From Cercis canadensis (lineage: Eukaryota > Streptophyta > Magnoliopsida > Fabales > Fabaceae), in NCBI GenBank assembly GCA_003255065.1, contig QAOA01000583.1:133954-197953 (forward strand): a stretch of DNA of 64,000 nucleotides, read 5' to 3'. Every line of letters begins with the position of its first letter. Positions within the stretch are counted from its first letter, which is position 1. The notes under the pieces were generated by a model that saw only the letters and a program-made list of their open reading frames with translations, was not told the origin of the DNA and did no database searches. Shown here in pieces: positions 23,207 through 36,028 of this stretch. Both the position numbers and the translations under genes were made by a program.

Positions 23207-24146
23207 TTGAGAACAGTGGCAATCATGGAACCTGAGAATTTAGAGCAAGATAAGGACTTGAGGGTTGATATGGCAGAGGTGAAAGCTCAACTAAGTCAAT
23301 TGCTACAAGCATTTAATGAAAATTTGAAGCTGAAGGAAATGTTTGAAGGTCTGAGTAATGCTGCAGATTCTCTAACGTCCCAAGTGACTCCTATTTTGGC
23401 ATTGTCTTCGAACCTCACAATTTCTTCAACTTCCCCGGCTGACCCTATTTGGGGAATGCCTCCACATTTGATAATCTATTCTACCCCTTCATATCTTTGG
23501 GTTGGCTCTAAACCAAGTTTTTCCTCCTATTATACCACAATCAAACATCTCATACACTTTACCCCAACCATCTTTGTTTACCTCGATTGAGTATTCAATA
23601 GGGACTTCATTTAATCCAAATGAGAATCAAGGTGGTGTTTACACATACACACATCCCATCACCCACTACACTTCCCACTTTAACCCTCAAGAACCCCTAG
23701 TGGAAATCCCCTTAGGGAAGGAGAAAGAGGAGCAGAAAAAAGAGAAGATGAGAGTTGAGCTTATGGAGAAGAGACAATACTCTTTAGAGGAACAACTACG
23801 TTCCATGTAAGGTGTGAGGTCATATGGGTCCATTGATTTAGAGCAGTTATGTCTTGCTGTGGATATCATTATCCCAAAGGACTTTAAGATGTCTGATTTA
23901 GAAAAGTATGATAGGACTTCTAACCCTTACCTCCATTTGCTAGCTTACTGCACCAAGATGTCTGTATGGTCTAGAGATGAGAAATTCCTTGTCCATTTCT
24001 TCTCTGAAAGTTTGCAAAGGTCTGCTTTAGATTGGTATCTCCAATTAGATAAGTCCAAGACCCAGAGTTGGAAGACATTGGTTGAAACTTTTATGAGGCA
24101 ATACAAGTTCAATAAGGATAATGCATCTACTAGAGAGCAGCTAAGG
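23207..24146 (+). pseudogene. gag-like region of the Gypsy element (first occurrence, runs into gap)
   Basis: Fossil gag. It has a coiled N-terminal part (MAEVKAQLSQLLQAFNENLK) and then the retrotransposon gag core (KMSDLEKYDRTSNPYLHLLA, VHFFSESLQ, ALDWYLQLD, QYKFNKDNA) typical of plant Gypsy capsid proteins. It is cut by the run of Ns. It is broken. Confidence 0.8.
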
Positions 24147-25083
24147 NNNNNNNNNNNNNNNNNNNNNNNNNNNNNNNNNNNNNNNNNNNNNNNNNNNNNN
24201 NNNNNNNNNNNNNNNNNNNNNNNNNNNNNNNNNNNNNNNNNNNNNNNNNNNNNNNNNNNNNNNNNNNNNNNNNNNNNNNNNNNNNNNNNNNNNNNNNNNN
24301 NNNNNNNNNNNNNNNNNNNNNNNNNNNNNNNNNNNNNNNNNNNNNNNNNNNNNNNNNNNNNNNNNNNNNNNNNNNNNNNNNNNNNNNNNNNNNNNNNNNN
24401 NNNNNNNNNNNNNNNNNNNNNNNNNNNNNNNNNNNNNNNNNNNNNNNNNNNNNNNNNNNNNNNNNNNNNNNNNNNNNNNNNNNNNNNNNNNNNNNNNNNN
24501 NNNNNNNNNNNNNNNNNNNNNNNNNNNNNNNNNNNNNNNNNNNNNNNNNNNNNNNNNNNNNNNNNNNNNNNNNNNNNNNNNNNNNNNNNNNNNNNNNNNN
24601 NNNNNNNNNNNNNNNNNNNNNNNNNNNNNNNNNNNNNNNNNNNNNNNNNNNNNNNNNNNNNNNNNNNNNNNNNNNNNNNNNNNNNNNNNNNNNNNNNNNN
24701 NNNNNNNNNNNNNNNNNNNNNNNNNNNNNNNNNNNNNNNNNNNNNNNNNNNNNNNNNNNNNNNNNNNNNNNNNNNNNNNNNNNNNNNNNNNNNNNNNNNN
24801 NNNNNNNNNNNNNNNNNNNNNNNNNNNNNNNNNNNNNNNNNNNNNNNNNNNNNNNNNNNNNNNNNNNNNNNNNNNNNNNNNNNNNNNNNNNNNNNNNNNN
24901 NNNNNNNNNNNNNNNNNNNNNNNNNNNNNNNNNNNNNNNNNNNNNNNNNNNNNNNNNNNNNNNNNNNNNNNNNNNNNNNNNNNNNNNNNNNNNNNNNNNN
25001 NNNNNNNNNNNNNNNNNNNNNNNNNNNNNNNNNNNNNNNNNNNNNNNNNNNNNNNNNNNNNNNNNNNNNNNNNNNNNNNNNNN
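24147..25083. other. Assembly gap of 937 N
   Basis: Unknown sequence. Long translated frames reported across it are meaningless. The sequence after it starts exactly at the LTR/internal junction sequence already seen at 22050. Confidence 0.99.
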
Positions 25084-27190
25084 AGTTTGGTGACTCCATT
25101 TGGGACAATTAGAGAGTCAAGCCTAAAAAAGAATCGATTGTGTGAACTTAATATGGCCAAAGTGAATTTTCTTTACCCTTAAAATTGCTTTTCTTCTTTG
25201 CTGATAGATTTTATTTTTGGTTATGTTATTTGTTTATTTTTACATTTATAGATAGTTTATTATTGTTGCATATTTCTTGCATTTTCTTGCAGTTGGGTAG
25301 TTTATGGTAAATGTAGGACAAGGTTTGTATGCTTCTCCCGCACACACTGCGTACTAACATTGCAACCTGCACACTACTCATCAGCTTTGTACCCGAGCCA
25401 CAGTAAACCTAGGATTAGAAGAGAGCCTAGTGTTATTACCGGGAGGTTTATCCTTCAGTAGTTTACATGAAAGCTTTCACTCAAATTGTGGATCATCTTA
25501 CTGATTTGGGTAAGCAGAGGGGTTATCCCCTTGTGAACCAGGTTAGTAAGGTGTGATCTCCATCATTTTGATGGGGGCAATTTTTAGTAACTTGGACTTT
25601 CAGGATATTAGCATCTATCGTCAAGCCATGCACGTAATTTGACAGTAGATGTCTGCTTTTATAGAGTAGACCTTGACTACTAGGTTAGCAATCCTAAGCC
25701 TAAAGCTGGTTCATTCATAAGACATCAAGGGGAGCATTTTTTTTTTTTATTTCTCTATTTGTTTTCCTGCATTAAAGTAAGAGGTATGAGGCCTCACTTC
25801 ATTTTCAAACAAACCAAGTGTCCATTTTTCATTTTCTCATTTACATTTTTACCCTTCCATTTTCCAAATAAAGAAGAGAAGGCGGAAGCCTTATTTTTTA
25901 AAAAAAAAACATTTGCCATGTCAAAGCCAATCATATGCATTTGCACATAATTTCAACCCATGTACATCATTTTTGAAATAAAGGTCATTATCTTTCTTCA
26001 TTCATCAATAAGAAAAAAGTCATGTTTTTTGTACATTTTTTTTTCTCGTCAAAGTACAAAAGATTTTGTGGTATTCATTTGAAAAAAAAAATCAAAAATC
26101 AAAAGTCATGCATTTTTCTTGCCCATTCTCTAAATCTCATTTCTTTTCACATTCATTTTTTGCAATTCTCATTGAAAAGTTTTAAACATAGCTCGCTCTA
26201 AGAAAAATAAGCTCAATCAAAAGTACTCCAGTGAAGTCAATTGTACTCAAGTCAAGAACAGTGGCAATCATGGAACTTGAGAGTTTAGAGCAAGATAAGG
26301 ACTTGAGGGTTGAAATGGCAGAGGTGAAAGCTCAACTAAGTCAATTGCTACAAGCATTTAATGAAAATTTGAAGCTGAAGGAAATGTTTGAAGGTCTGAG
26401 TAATGCTGCAGATTCTCTAATGTCCCAAGTGACTCCTATTTTGACATTATCTTCGAACCTCACAATTTCTTCAACTTCCCCGGCTGACCCTATTTGGGGA
26501 ATGCCTCCACATTTGATAATCTATTCTACCCCCTCATATCTTTGGGTTGGCTCCAAACCAAGTTTTTCCTCCTATTATACCACAATCAAACATCTCATAC
26601 ACTTTACCGCAACCATCTTTATTTACCTTGATTGAGTATTCAATAGGAACTTCATTTAATCCAAATGAGAATCAAGGTGGTGTTTACACATACACACATC
26701 CCATCACCCACTACACTTCCCACTTTAACCCTCAAGAACCCCTAGTGGAAATCCCCTTAGGGAAGGAGAAAGAAGAGCAGAAAAAAGAGAATATGAGAGT
26801 TGAGCTTATGGAGAAGAGACAATACTCTTTAGAGGAACAACTACGTTCCATGTAAGGTGTGGGGTCATATGGGTCCATTGATTTAGAGCAGTTATGTCTT
26901 GCTGTGGATGTCATTATCCCAAAGGACTTTAAGATGTCTGATTTAGAAAAGTATGATAGGACTTCTAACCCTTACCTCCATTTGCTAGCTTACTGCACCA
27001 AGATGTCTGTATGGTCTAGAGATGAGAAATTCCTTGTCCATTTCTTCTCTGAAAGTTTGCAAAGGCCTGCTTTAGATTGGTATCTCCAATTAGATAAGTC
27101 CAAGACCCAGAGTTGGAAGACATTGGTTGAAACTTTTATGAGACAATACAAGTTCAATAAGGATAATGCATCTACTAGAGAGCAGCTAAG
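25084..27190 (+). repeat. Second copy of leader plus gag start of the Gypsy element
   Basis: 25084-27190 repeats 22050-24146 with about 2% differences: the same primer-site-like start, the same leader landmarks (cttctcccgcacacactgcg, gatgggggcaattt) and the same gag start. Either the element is a tandem (LTR-internal-LTR-internal-LTR) whose middle LTR is lost in the gap, or the scaffold joined two contigs from related copies. Confidence 0.9.
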
Positions 27191-28031
27191 GAGTATGCAA
27201 AAAAGGGCCGGAGAGACCTTCAAAGAATATGCTCAGAAATGATGCATGTTAGCTGCTCAAGTTCAACCGCCATTAAATAATGCTAAAATGGGCACTTACT
27301 TTATCAATATCCTGGAGTCACCATATTATGGGATAATGATTGGAAACTTTTCTAATGACTTTGCTTATTTGATTAAGACTAGTGAAAGGATAGAATTTGG
27401 GATCAAAGAAGGGAAGCTACAAGTCGCTCATTCTAAGGGAAATGGCTCTAGCCAGAAGAAATGAGGTTTTCAAAGGAAGAAGGAATATGAGGTGAATTGG
27501 GTCCAGGCACCAAGGGCATTACCATATCTCCACCCACGAGGTCCATATTACTCTCCAATGCCTATTTACCATCCTCCCTACTAGGTCAATGCAATCCCAC
27601 CATCATCTTCACAACACCCACAAAATCCTCTACAAGTCTATCCTTTTTATCAAACCCTGGCTTAAGGATATCCTGCTCCTCGAGCAATTTTTACAAGGCC
27701 CGATCGTGGTCAACCTAGGCCTCCTAGAAGTCAAGAACCCTTTCCCAATCTTCCTATAACCAAAGCTGAGTTGTTCAGACAACTATCTAATGCTCATGTG
27801 TTAACCCCTAGGCCTACGACTCCCTTCCAACCTCCTTTTCCTCACTGGTACAATCCAAATCTCAGGTGTGAATATTATAGGGGAGCCATTGGGCATTCAA
27901 TTGAAGATTTCCCTGCTTTTAAGAGTAAAGTGATGTACCTAATCAAGCAAGGGGTGATCAAAGTTGAGAAAATTGTGGTTGCGCCTTATGTAGCTACAAA
28001 CCCATTGTCAAATCATAGGACTCAAGGTTGA
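26231..28031 (+). pseudogene. gag-like region of the Gypsy element (second occurrence, longer)
   Basis: Fossil gag covering the same N-terminal part and capsid core as the first occurrence. It continues into the C-terminal capsid part (AAQVQPPLNNAKMGTYFI, ERIEFGIKEGKLQ), a Pro/Tyr-rich linker, and a final block with CEYYRGAIGHSIEDFPAFK, a half-knuckle seen in Tat-type gag proteins. It lies in several frames and is broken in a few places. Nothing resembling pol follows. Confidence 0.8.
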
Positions 28032-28623
28032 GAAAATCTCAGTGGAAGTTAAATGGTGATTCAGGAAGATGTTAATCGAGCTTGCTCTTATGTTGCTTTA
28101 AGTCATTTCTCTTGATGTTCAGTGTTTGTCTTGTCAACTTTTTCTTTTTAGCTGAAATATAAGGCTAATAGAGTTTCCTTAGTTTTTGAACATTATGTTA
28201 TTTTGTTTTAATTAATGAGATGATCATGCATTTTCCTTTATTGCCTTCATTATTCTTGCTCTTGTTCTTTTGAAATAATTCANATCAAGCAAGGGGTGAT
28301 CAAAGTTGAGGAAATTGTGGTTGCGCCTTATGTAGCTACAAACCATTTCCAAATCATAGGACTCAAGGTTGAGAAAATCTCAGTGGAAGTTAAATGGTGA
28401 TTCAAGAAGGATGTTAATCGAGCTTGCTCTTATGTTGCTTTAAGTCATTTCTCTTGATGTTAGTGTTTGTCTTGTCAACTTTCTCTTTTTAGCTGAAATA
28501 TAAGGCTAATAGAGTTTCCTTAGTTTTTGAACCTTATGTTATTTTGTTTTAATTAATGAGATGATCATGCATTTTCCTTTATTGCCTTCATTACTCTTGC
28601 TCTTGTTCTTTTGAAATAATTCA
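27942..28623. other. Single-N junction at 28283 with repeated flanks
   Basis: 27942-28282 and 28284-28623 are near-identical (both start atcaagcaaggggtgatcaa). The second follows a lone N. Likely unmerged contig overlap. Confidence 0.85.
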
Positions 28624-30409
28624 AAAAAAAATAAAAAACACAAAACAAAACAAAACAAAAATCCATGAATCTCCCTTTTGAGAAATTGTGATTGACACAA
28701 AGATGATAAATTTGAGAGTGATGCAAATTTAAGACCCCATAAAAAAAAATGGTTTTCAAGCAAATTTTGAGCTCCATAGACAAATTTTTCCAATGATAAG
28801 AGGCATTCTTTGTTCTCCCAAATATTGAGGGTTGTCCTTAGTTACCCCTTTGAGCTTGAAGAAGAAAATCATTTCTTAAATTCATGAACTCCATTGGGAA
28901 AGGTAAAACTCTAATAAACTTTCATGACAACATTCAAATGCCAAGAAGGATGATTTTTTTTTTTTACCCAAACACATTTTATCCCTTGTCAAACCATTTT
29001 GAGCTTTAAATTTTTTTCATACCTGATGAGAATCATACCCGGGATATAATGAGAATCAACTTACAAAAGACGTCTTCGAAATCTCCATAGACTTGTCAAA
29101 TGAAAAGTGAAAATGCAAAGAAAATGCAAAACAGAGGAAAACTCTTCGAGAGGGGAGAAAATCCTTTTCGAAAAAAAGAGATAAATATATATAGAAAAAA
29201 AAGGGGAATAAACATAAATATTCCCTTCAAATGGTTGAGGAATAAGAAAGGCAGTCCATGTGATAAAAATGAAAATTAGAAGACCACAAGTTGTGAAAAG
29301 CAAGATTCTCATTGTTGTCCCAACACTAAATGTTTGGGCCTTTATATCCTTTCTTTCATTAGTCATATATTACATCCCTAAAATCTCATTACAACCCTTA
29401 AGCATCCTCTTGGTAAATGAATGTTGGCATAAAAGCCTATGAGAGTTGGAATTGAAGAAAAATGGAGAAATAAGGTAAGGGAAGAAATAAAATTTTGAGT
29501 CTTTGTCCTTTCATTCCAAACAAAAGAATTTTTTTTTTTTTTTCATTTTAAGACCTCATTACGAGCTTTTAAAAGACCTCCTTGAGGATTAGTTTGCTTG
29601 AACCATAAACTGGGGCAAAATTTTTCATGAAAAATTTTGGTTTTCAAAAAAGATAAAAAATTTAATTGAGGTCAAGCTTGACTCAAAAAAAAAATCTCAT
29701 TTGTGTCAATTGCAACCCTTAAAAGGAATATCTTAGAATTCTCATACTGGGGCAAATTTTTCATTCTTCAAATTTGCAAGCAGTCATAAGCATTGAAATA
29801 AGGGCTTTATGTCTTAGTTTTTGCCTCTGTGATCCTCTCCAATGCCTGACACTAGAGCAAATTTTGGCTACCCAAAATTCATTTTTTACATAATTTTATC
29901 CTTGCCAGGTTTGTTTGCATAAATCAAAGGGGCATAAGCCTTGTCTCATCTTAATCATTTCTTTACATTTATGTCATTTCTTGGATGCAAAATCATTTCA
30001 TTAATTTTTGTTAAATAAAATAAGAGTGGTTCTTATTGAGTTGACATGACAAGCATTAAGAATTGAAAAATTGGCTTAAAGCAATACCGTGATTTTTCCA
30101 AAGGATTAACATTGATGAAAATCCATGCAAGAAGTGGTCCTTTGAACTTGACCCAAACTGGGGCAAAATTTGATTGAGCAAATTTTTCATTGAGCAAGCA
30201 ACTTGTATTTTTTAGATTCATTGTCCTTAATTTGAACATGGGAACCGATCCACCATTATATTTCTTCGCATTTTTGTGCTTTAACACATCGTTTAACTTT
30301 CCACAACATTTTTGGGCGTTGACCTGCCATCTTAGTGTCATTTTAAGCATTTGTCATTCACATCATTTTCTTGCATATCATGCATCTTGGTTTTAAATTT
30401 CGTGTAAAT
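28032..30409. other. Internal non-coding region of the Gypsy element
   Basis: AT-rich, with no pol-like motif in any frame. Recurrent phrases such as actggggcaaa(t)ttt (about 29609, 29753, 30157) hint at old degenerate repeats. It contains the single-N junction at 28283 with its repeated ~340 bp. Confidence 0.6.
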
Positions 30410-31680
30410 TCCCAAACTCGAATCCTAGTTTTAAAGTTTTTTCCAATTCCTAATTCTTAGACTCGAATCCTGGTTTTAAAGTTTTTGCCAATTCCCAGGC
30501 TCAAATCTTGGTTTTAAATTTCTACCAATTCACTGGCTCAAACCATGGTTTTAGATTTCATGTCAATTCCCAAGCTTGAATCCTGGTTTTAAATTTTTTT
30601 ACCAATTCCTAGGTTTGAATCCTGGTTTTAAAGTTTTTTCCAATTCCCAAGCTCGAATCCTAGTTTTAAATTTCTGCCAATTCACAGGCTCAAACCCTGG
30701 TTTTAAATTTCATGTCAATTCCCAAGCTTGAATCCTAGTTTTAAATTTCTTACCAATTCCCAAGCTCGAATCTTGGTTTTAAATTTCTGCCAATTCATAG
30801 GCTCAAACCTTAGTTTTACATTTTGTGTCAATTCCCAAGCTCGAATCTTGGTTTTAAACTTCTGCCAATTCATAGGCTCGAACCTTGGTTTTAAATTTTG
30901 TGCCAATTTCCATGCTCGAATCCTGGTTTTAAATTTTTTGCCAATTCCTTGGCTCAAATCCTGGTTTTAAATTTCTTGCCAAAGCCCAGGCTTAAACCCT
31001 GGTTTTAAATTTTGTGTCAATTCCCAGGCTCAAATCCTAGTTTTAAACTTCTGCCAATTTACATGCTCGAACCCTGGTTTTAAATTTCGTGTCAATTTCT
31101 ATGCTCGAATCCTGGTTTTAAATTTTCTGCCAATTCCTAGGCTCAAATCCTAGTTTTAAATTTCTTGCCAAAGCCCAGGCTCGAAACTTGGTTTTAAATT
31201 TCGTGCCAATTTCCGAGCTCGAATCCTAGTTTTAAATTCCTTGCCAAAGCCCAAGCTCGAACCCTAGTTTTAAATTTCCTACAAAACCTAGGCTCGAAAC
31301 CTGGTTTCAAATTTCATCCCAATTCTCAAGCTCTAGTCTTGGTTTTAAATTTCGTGTTAATTCCCAGGCTCAAATCCTGGTTTTAAATTTCTTACAAAGC
31401 CCAAGCTCGAACCCTATTTTTAAATTTCATGCCAATTCCTAGGCTCGAATCCTGGTTTTAAATTTATTACCAATTCCAGGCTCGAATCTTGTTCTTAGAT
31501 TTTTTGACAATTCCAGGCTTGAATCTTGGTTTTAAATTTCTTGTTAATTTCCATGCTTGAATCCTAATTTTTAAATTTCTCGCCAGTTCCTAAGCTTGAA
31601 TCCTGATTTTAAATTTCTTGTCAATTTCCAGGAACGAATCCTAGTTATAAATTTCTTTATCCATTGCTAGGCTCAAATCT
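30410..31680 (+). repeat. Minisatellite, ~33 units of ~38 bp, inside the Gypsy element
   Basis: Units follow the pattern aattcccaggctcgaatcc, then tggttttaaatttcttgcc, with 10-20% variation between units and lengths of 36-44 bp. About every second unit shares variants (for example aaagccc starts around 30975-31400), suggesting higher-order repeats. The array sits just before the 3' LTR, where Tat/Ogre elements are known to carry variable tandem repeats. Frames running through it on both strands are artefacts. Confidence 0.95.
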
Positions 31681-31845
31681 TGGTCTTTGTGGATTTAGTT
31701 ATCTTTCGCATCATGAGTCGCCTCGATTGATAACACTTTTCTTTTCCTTTATTCGAGACAAAATACTTGTCTACTATCTTTATATGTTTCCTATGTGAGG
31801 ACTTGAAAACATTCGCTTCTCACGTCCTTCAAATAGAAAACATGT

Positions 31846-31859
31846 AAAGTGGGGTAAAC
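31846..31859 (+). promoter_or_regulatory. Polypurine-tract-like sequence
   Basis: aaagtggggtaaac lies directly before the 3' LTR start at 31860, the expected place for plus-strand priming. Confidence 0.6.
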
Positions 31860-34800
31860 TGTAGACACTATATTTTGTCCAGGGTTGATACATGTTTTCT
31901 AAAAAAAAAAAACAGAGAGAAAATAAAAAAATATTTTTGATTTTGTTTTAGTGGGGAAATTTGATTTTAAGGTCTTTAAAGCCTCTTTTAGCTTTTGGAT
32001 CAAAATTTTGGTTTTTGGGCATTGTCTCACTTCATTTTAATACAAGTTAGGAAGCTCTTTGGTCCATTTTCTTAAATTTGAGTTTGGGGTCTTTTGACCA
32101 ATTTAATTTGTTTTGAATACTTTGTTTGGACATAAAAATTATAATTTTCTGGCTTTTTAATGATTCTGAGTCAAAACTCAAGTTTTGGACTTGGCCCATC
32201 ATGCTAAAACTCTAGTTTGGGGGCCTTTGGGCCCACCTATTTTTTTTATTTTTCTAATATTTTTGGGCCAAATAAATTATATATGTTTCTTGGACTATTT
32301 AATTTATTTGAGTTTTAATTTGGGACGAATTGGACCAACTTAGGTCCAAGGTTGAGCTCTTGGAGCTCATTTTGACCTAATTTGGCCCATTAGGGTTTTT
32401 GTGATTTTTATTTTTAATCAAAAAAATAAATAAATTTGTTAAAAATCTGGAGGAGGTCAGCTAAGGTTTAAATAATTTTTTCAAACATAAGTGAAAAGAT
32501 CTAGCCTCAAGGAAGCTTCATGGAAGTTGCTTGTGCAAGAGAATTTTAGGAAAATTCTAATGGGGGCTTCTTAACATTATTTTTGCATGAAAAAAAATAC
32601 AAATTAGAGGGGCTCAAGTCTGCAATTTGGTTAGGGCATTTTGGGGAAGAATTATTGGATTTTTTACATGCCAAGGGTAAAGGAAAGTGGGAGGAAGGTG
32701 CAAAAGGAGTATGAAAGGATCAAACTACCCTCAACTTACTCTCCAAGTTGAGAGGGCTGATTGCATTTAGGGAAAAAAGGGAGGAGAAAGCCTCATACAA
32801 TAATATGCTCTCAAGGTGAAAACAAAAAGGAAGAGAGAGAACTTGAAAAAATAGATCAGAGAAAGGAAAGTTGAGAGAAAAGTTGAGAGTTCTTGATAAT
32901 TTTGGAGAGAAAAATAAGAAATCAAGAGTGGTTTGAGCTTCTTGTAGTTGGGTTCTACACCTTTGAGCAAGGAAGATGAGTTTTCTTGAAGAGCATTAGG
33001 TAACATTCACTCTTCTCTTTATTTCTTGTCATTCTCTTGTGGGTTTTTGTTTGAATCCATGTGAAATATATGTTTCGTTTTGTTTCTCTCTTGAATGCCT
33101 CTATTTCATTTTAATTCCATGAGTTTCATTTTGATTTTTGTTATTTTTCTTCTCTCTTAAATATCCTCTTGATATTTTGGTTTAGGGAAATTATGTTTAG
33201 TTTTCATTTTGATTATGGTTGAGTACTTAGCTTATTGTTGTTTTGCTTGTTTTTACCATATGACATGATTTGTTTAGGGTTGATCTTTTTCTAGCATGAT
33301 CTTGGTTGATGGTATTGTAGGTTTTACATTATTGCTGCCCTATTGTTGTTTTGGTACCATTTGTCATGTATTGTTGGAGTGAGCATGCTTCTTGTGGATT
33401 TCTTTTGAGTATTTTGTTTGTTTTGTCTTTGTTTTCTTGAATGTGTTTTAGGGTTCTTGATTAAAAATCAAAGTGATGCTTGACCTTTCTTGAAAACTTT
33501 TTGTTTTGGTCTTAATCTTTTGACTTTTGTCATGTTTAAAATCAAATTGGTCAATTGGGATAGTAGTTATCAAATTTGGTTTCTAAATAGTCATTCTCGG
33601 ACCTGTCAGTCCAACACTGGCAGTAGTTGGTCTTTTAATCGTGACTTCCATTTTATAACCCAAAATGGAATGGTTCTTATTTTTTTAGAACCCTAAGATG
33701 CGTATCTTTCATGTGTATAAATTTCATATTTTTTGAATGTCAAATTTGCTCTTAGTTTTAATTTCAAAGTGGTTGTTTCAACTGTACTGTGAAATTGCTA
33801 GTTGATTCTGGCAGTGTTCTATTGTTTGGCCATAACTTGAGTTAGGGAGCTCATTTTTGTATGATTTTTGATCTTTAGAACCACAAGACGTTTTTACATG
33901 TCATGTAAAATTTTAGGGTCAAATTGTATTGACATGCATTCCCAAATTTCTTTACAAGTTTCCCCTGTCTTATGCTTTGTTTTCCGTCTTTGTTGTTCTT
34001 TTTTTTCTCTTTATTGTGCTTGTGTTTACCTACTGTCCTTTCTTCCTTTTTGGGACCATTTGCATGCTAATTAGGTGTGTATGTTAATTTCTCTATTTAA
34101 CTAAATGTTGTTACCTTATTTTACCTGTCATTTTCATGTTTTTTTCCTACTCTTAATGGCTACCATATGTGCTTTAGTATTGTATGTCTTTTCACTATAA
34201 GTTGACATGTTCCTTGCTTTATCTTGTCATTCATTATGATGTGTTATGGCTGCTCAATTGCTTATGCATATGTGAGCTTTGATTTCTCATTTTGAGCCAA
34301 CTAATGTGTGTTCTATGCGAGAGGGAGTCACGATCCTTGGGCTATTAGCAAAACCCTAAGGCGATTCGGAGTGTCGGAGAGCTTTTCTTTATTTTGATTT
34401 CATTTGTCAATAATGTACCCTTTTACCTATTGGACAAGGACAAATATTGCAATACTTAAAATCATGCATTTACACCACATATAAAAAATAACACATGTGC
34501 CGCGTAGTATCCATATGCACCTTCATTTATCATGGGAGGATAGGGCGAGTCAGTTCTATATGTGATGCATTTCTCTATCTGATCTAGGTGAAGGTGGCGC
34601 CATCCTAGACGGTCGCTTCATGCGATGAAAGGGTGAAAGGATTTAGGTCTCGCTAGAAAATTCGTGCATTGCACGTTTAATTTCTTTTTTTATTTTTATT
34701 TTTATCAGATATTTTTGTAATAATTCATCATTCTAGGGTAAATAAAATATACATTTTTGGCCATGTCTTGTTCGCACAACTAATTTAGGATAATCGTCTC

Positions 34801-35026
34801 TAGACAGATGCTGTGGGGTCCCTAACACCTTCCCCACGCATAAACAGACTCCCGAACCCTCTCTGGTTCACAGACCATTTTTTATTATTATTAAAAAAAG
34901 GGTTTTCCAATTGGTCCCTATTTTCCTAATACAATTAGTGGTGACTCTAAGTTTTCTTTCGAAAACTAGTCTTTTTTTTTAAAGTCTGCCATCCGCATTA
35001 TAACGACCTTCGGGTACGTTGTGACA
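31860..35026 (+). repeat. 3' LTR of the Gypsy-type element
   Basis: Starts TGTAGACACTATATTTTGTC and ends CGTTGTGACA. It is the partner of 18893-22050 and is followed by the target duplication AGTAG. Its last ~680 bp appear again after the single N at 35188, which is an assembly effect. Confidence 0.9.
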
Positions 35027-36028
35027 AGTAGCAAAATAACATTTACGAGGATATTCTTTCTTGGGAAATATATTTTATGGTTAAAGGTTTGTGAAGTTGA
35101 AGAACATTCAATGAAGTGTTCTTCAATGGAGTCTTAAAAATGGCAGTGTTTCTAGATGATTTTCAGCTTCTGATGGAGCTTTAGAGTNTATTAGCAAAAC
35201 CCTAAGGCGATTAGGAGTGTCGGAGAGCTTTTCTTTATTTTGATTACATTTGTCAATAATGTACCCTTTTACCTATTGGACAAGGACAAATATTGCAATA
35301 CTTAAAATCATGCATTTGCACCACATATAAAAAATAACACATGTGCCGCGTAGTATCCATACGCACCTTCATTTATCATAGGAGGATAGAGCGAGTCAGT
35401 TCTATATGTGATGTCTTTCTCTATCTGATCTAGGTGAAGGTGGCGCCATCCTAGACGGTCGCTTCATGCGATGAAAGGGTGGAAGGATTTAGGTCTCGCT
35501 AGAAAATTGTGCATTGCACGTTTAATTTCTTTGTTTTTATTTTTATCAGATATTCTTGTAATAATTCATTATTCTAAGGTAAATAAAATATACATTTTTG
35601 GCCATGTCTTGTTCGCACAACTAATTTAGGGTAACCGTCTCTAGACAGATGCTGTGGGGTGCCTAATACCTTCCCCACGCATAAACAGACTCCTGAACCC
35701 TCTCTGGTTCGCAGACCATTTTTTATTATTAATAAAAAAAGGGTTTTCCAATTGGTCCCTATTTTCCTAATACAATTAGTGGTGACTCTAAGTTTTCTTT
35801 CGAAAACTAGTCTTTTTCTTTAAAGTCTGCCATCCGCATTGTAGCGACCTTCGGGTACGTTGTGACAAGTAGCAAAATAACATTTACGAGGATATTCTTT
35901 CTTGGGAAATATATTTTATGGTTAAAGGTATGTGAAGTTGAAGAACATTCAATGAAGTGTTCTTCAATGGAGTCTTAAAAATGGCAGTGTTTCTAGATGA
36001 TTTTCAGCTTTTGATGGAGCTTTAGAGT
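34343..36028. other. Single-N junction at 35188 with repeated flanks
   Basis: 34343-35187 and 35189-36028 are near-identical. They include the end of the 3' LTR, its target duplication and ~160 bp of flank. A true second LTR insertion would not duplicate the same flank, so this is an assembly effect. Confidence 0.9.

Larger units (their letters stand above)
18888..35031 (+). mobile_element. Ty3/Gypsy-type LTR element (Tat/Ogre-like), broken, gag-bearing without recognised pol
   Basis: The element spans 18893-35026, TG...CA, flanked by perfect 5-bp target duplications AGTAG (18888-18892 and 35027-35031). LTRs of about 3.16 kb bound an internal region with a primer-site-like start, gag-like frames (also repeated after the assembly gap), a long non-coding stretch, a 38-bp minisatellite, and a purine-rich tract just before the 3' LTR. 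No protease, reverse transcriptase or integrase was recognised in the visible sequence. Large LTRs, the gag type and a tandem-repeat 3' region are traits of the Tat/Ogre lineage. The LTRs differ by roughly 5-6% in the parts compared by eye, so the insertion is probably some millions of years old. It is broken in several places. Confidence 0.88.

Noticed and set aside
23814-25160. Frames of 339-432 codons crossing the gap.
   Set aside because: Almost all residues are unknown because they run through 937 Ns.
30410-31680. Regularly spaced array considered as CRISPR-like or as a repeat protein gene.
   Set aside because: Units are contiguous without unique spacers, it lies in a plant LTR element, and frames on both strands arise from a repeat length near a multiple of three.
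34343-36028. A second 3' LTR end, suggesting nested or solo LTRs.
   Set aside because: The repeated part includes the target duplication and 160 bp of unique flank after a lone N, so it is an assembly repeat.
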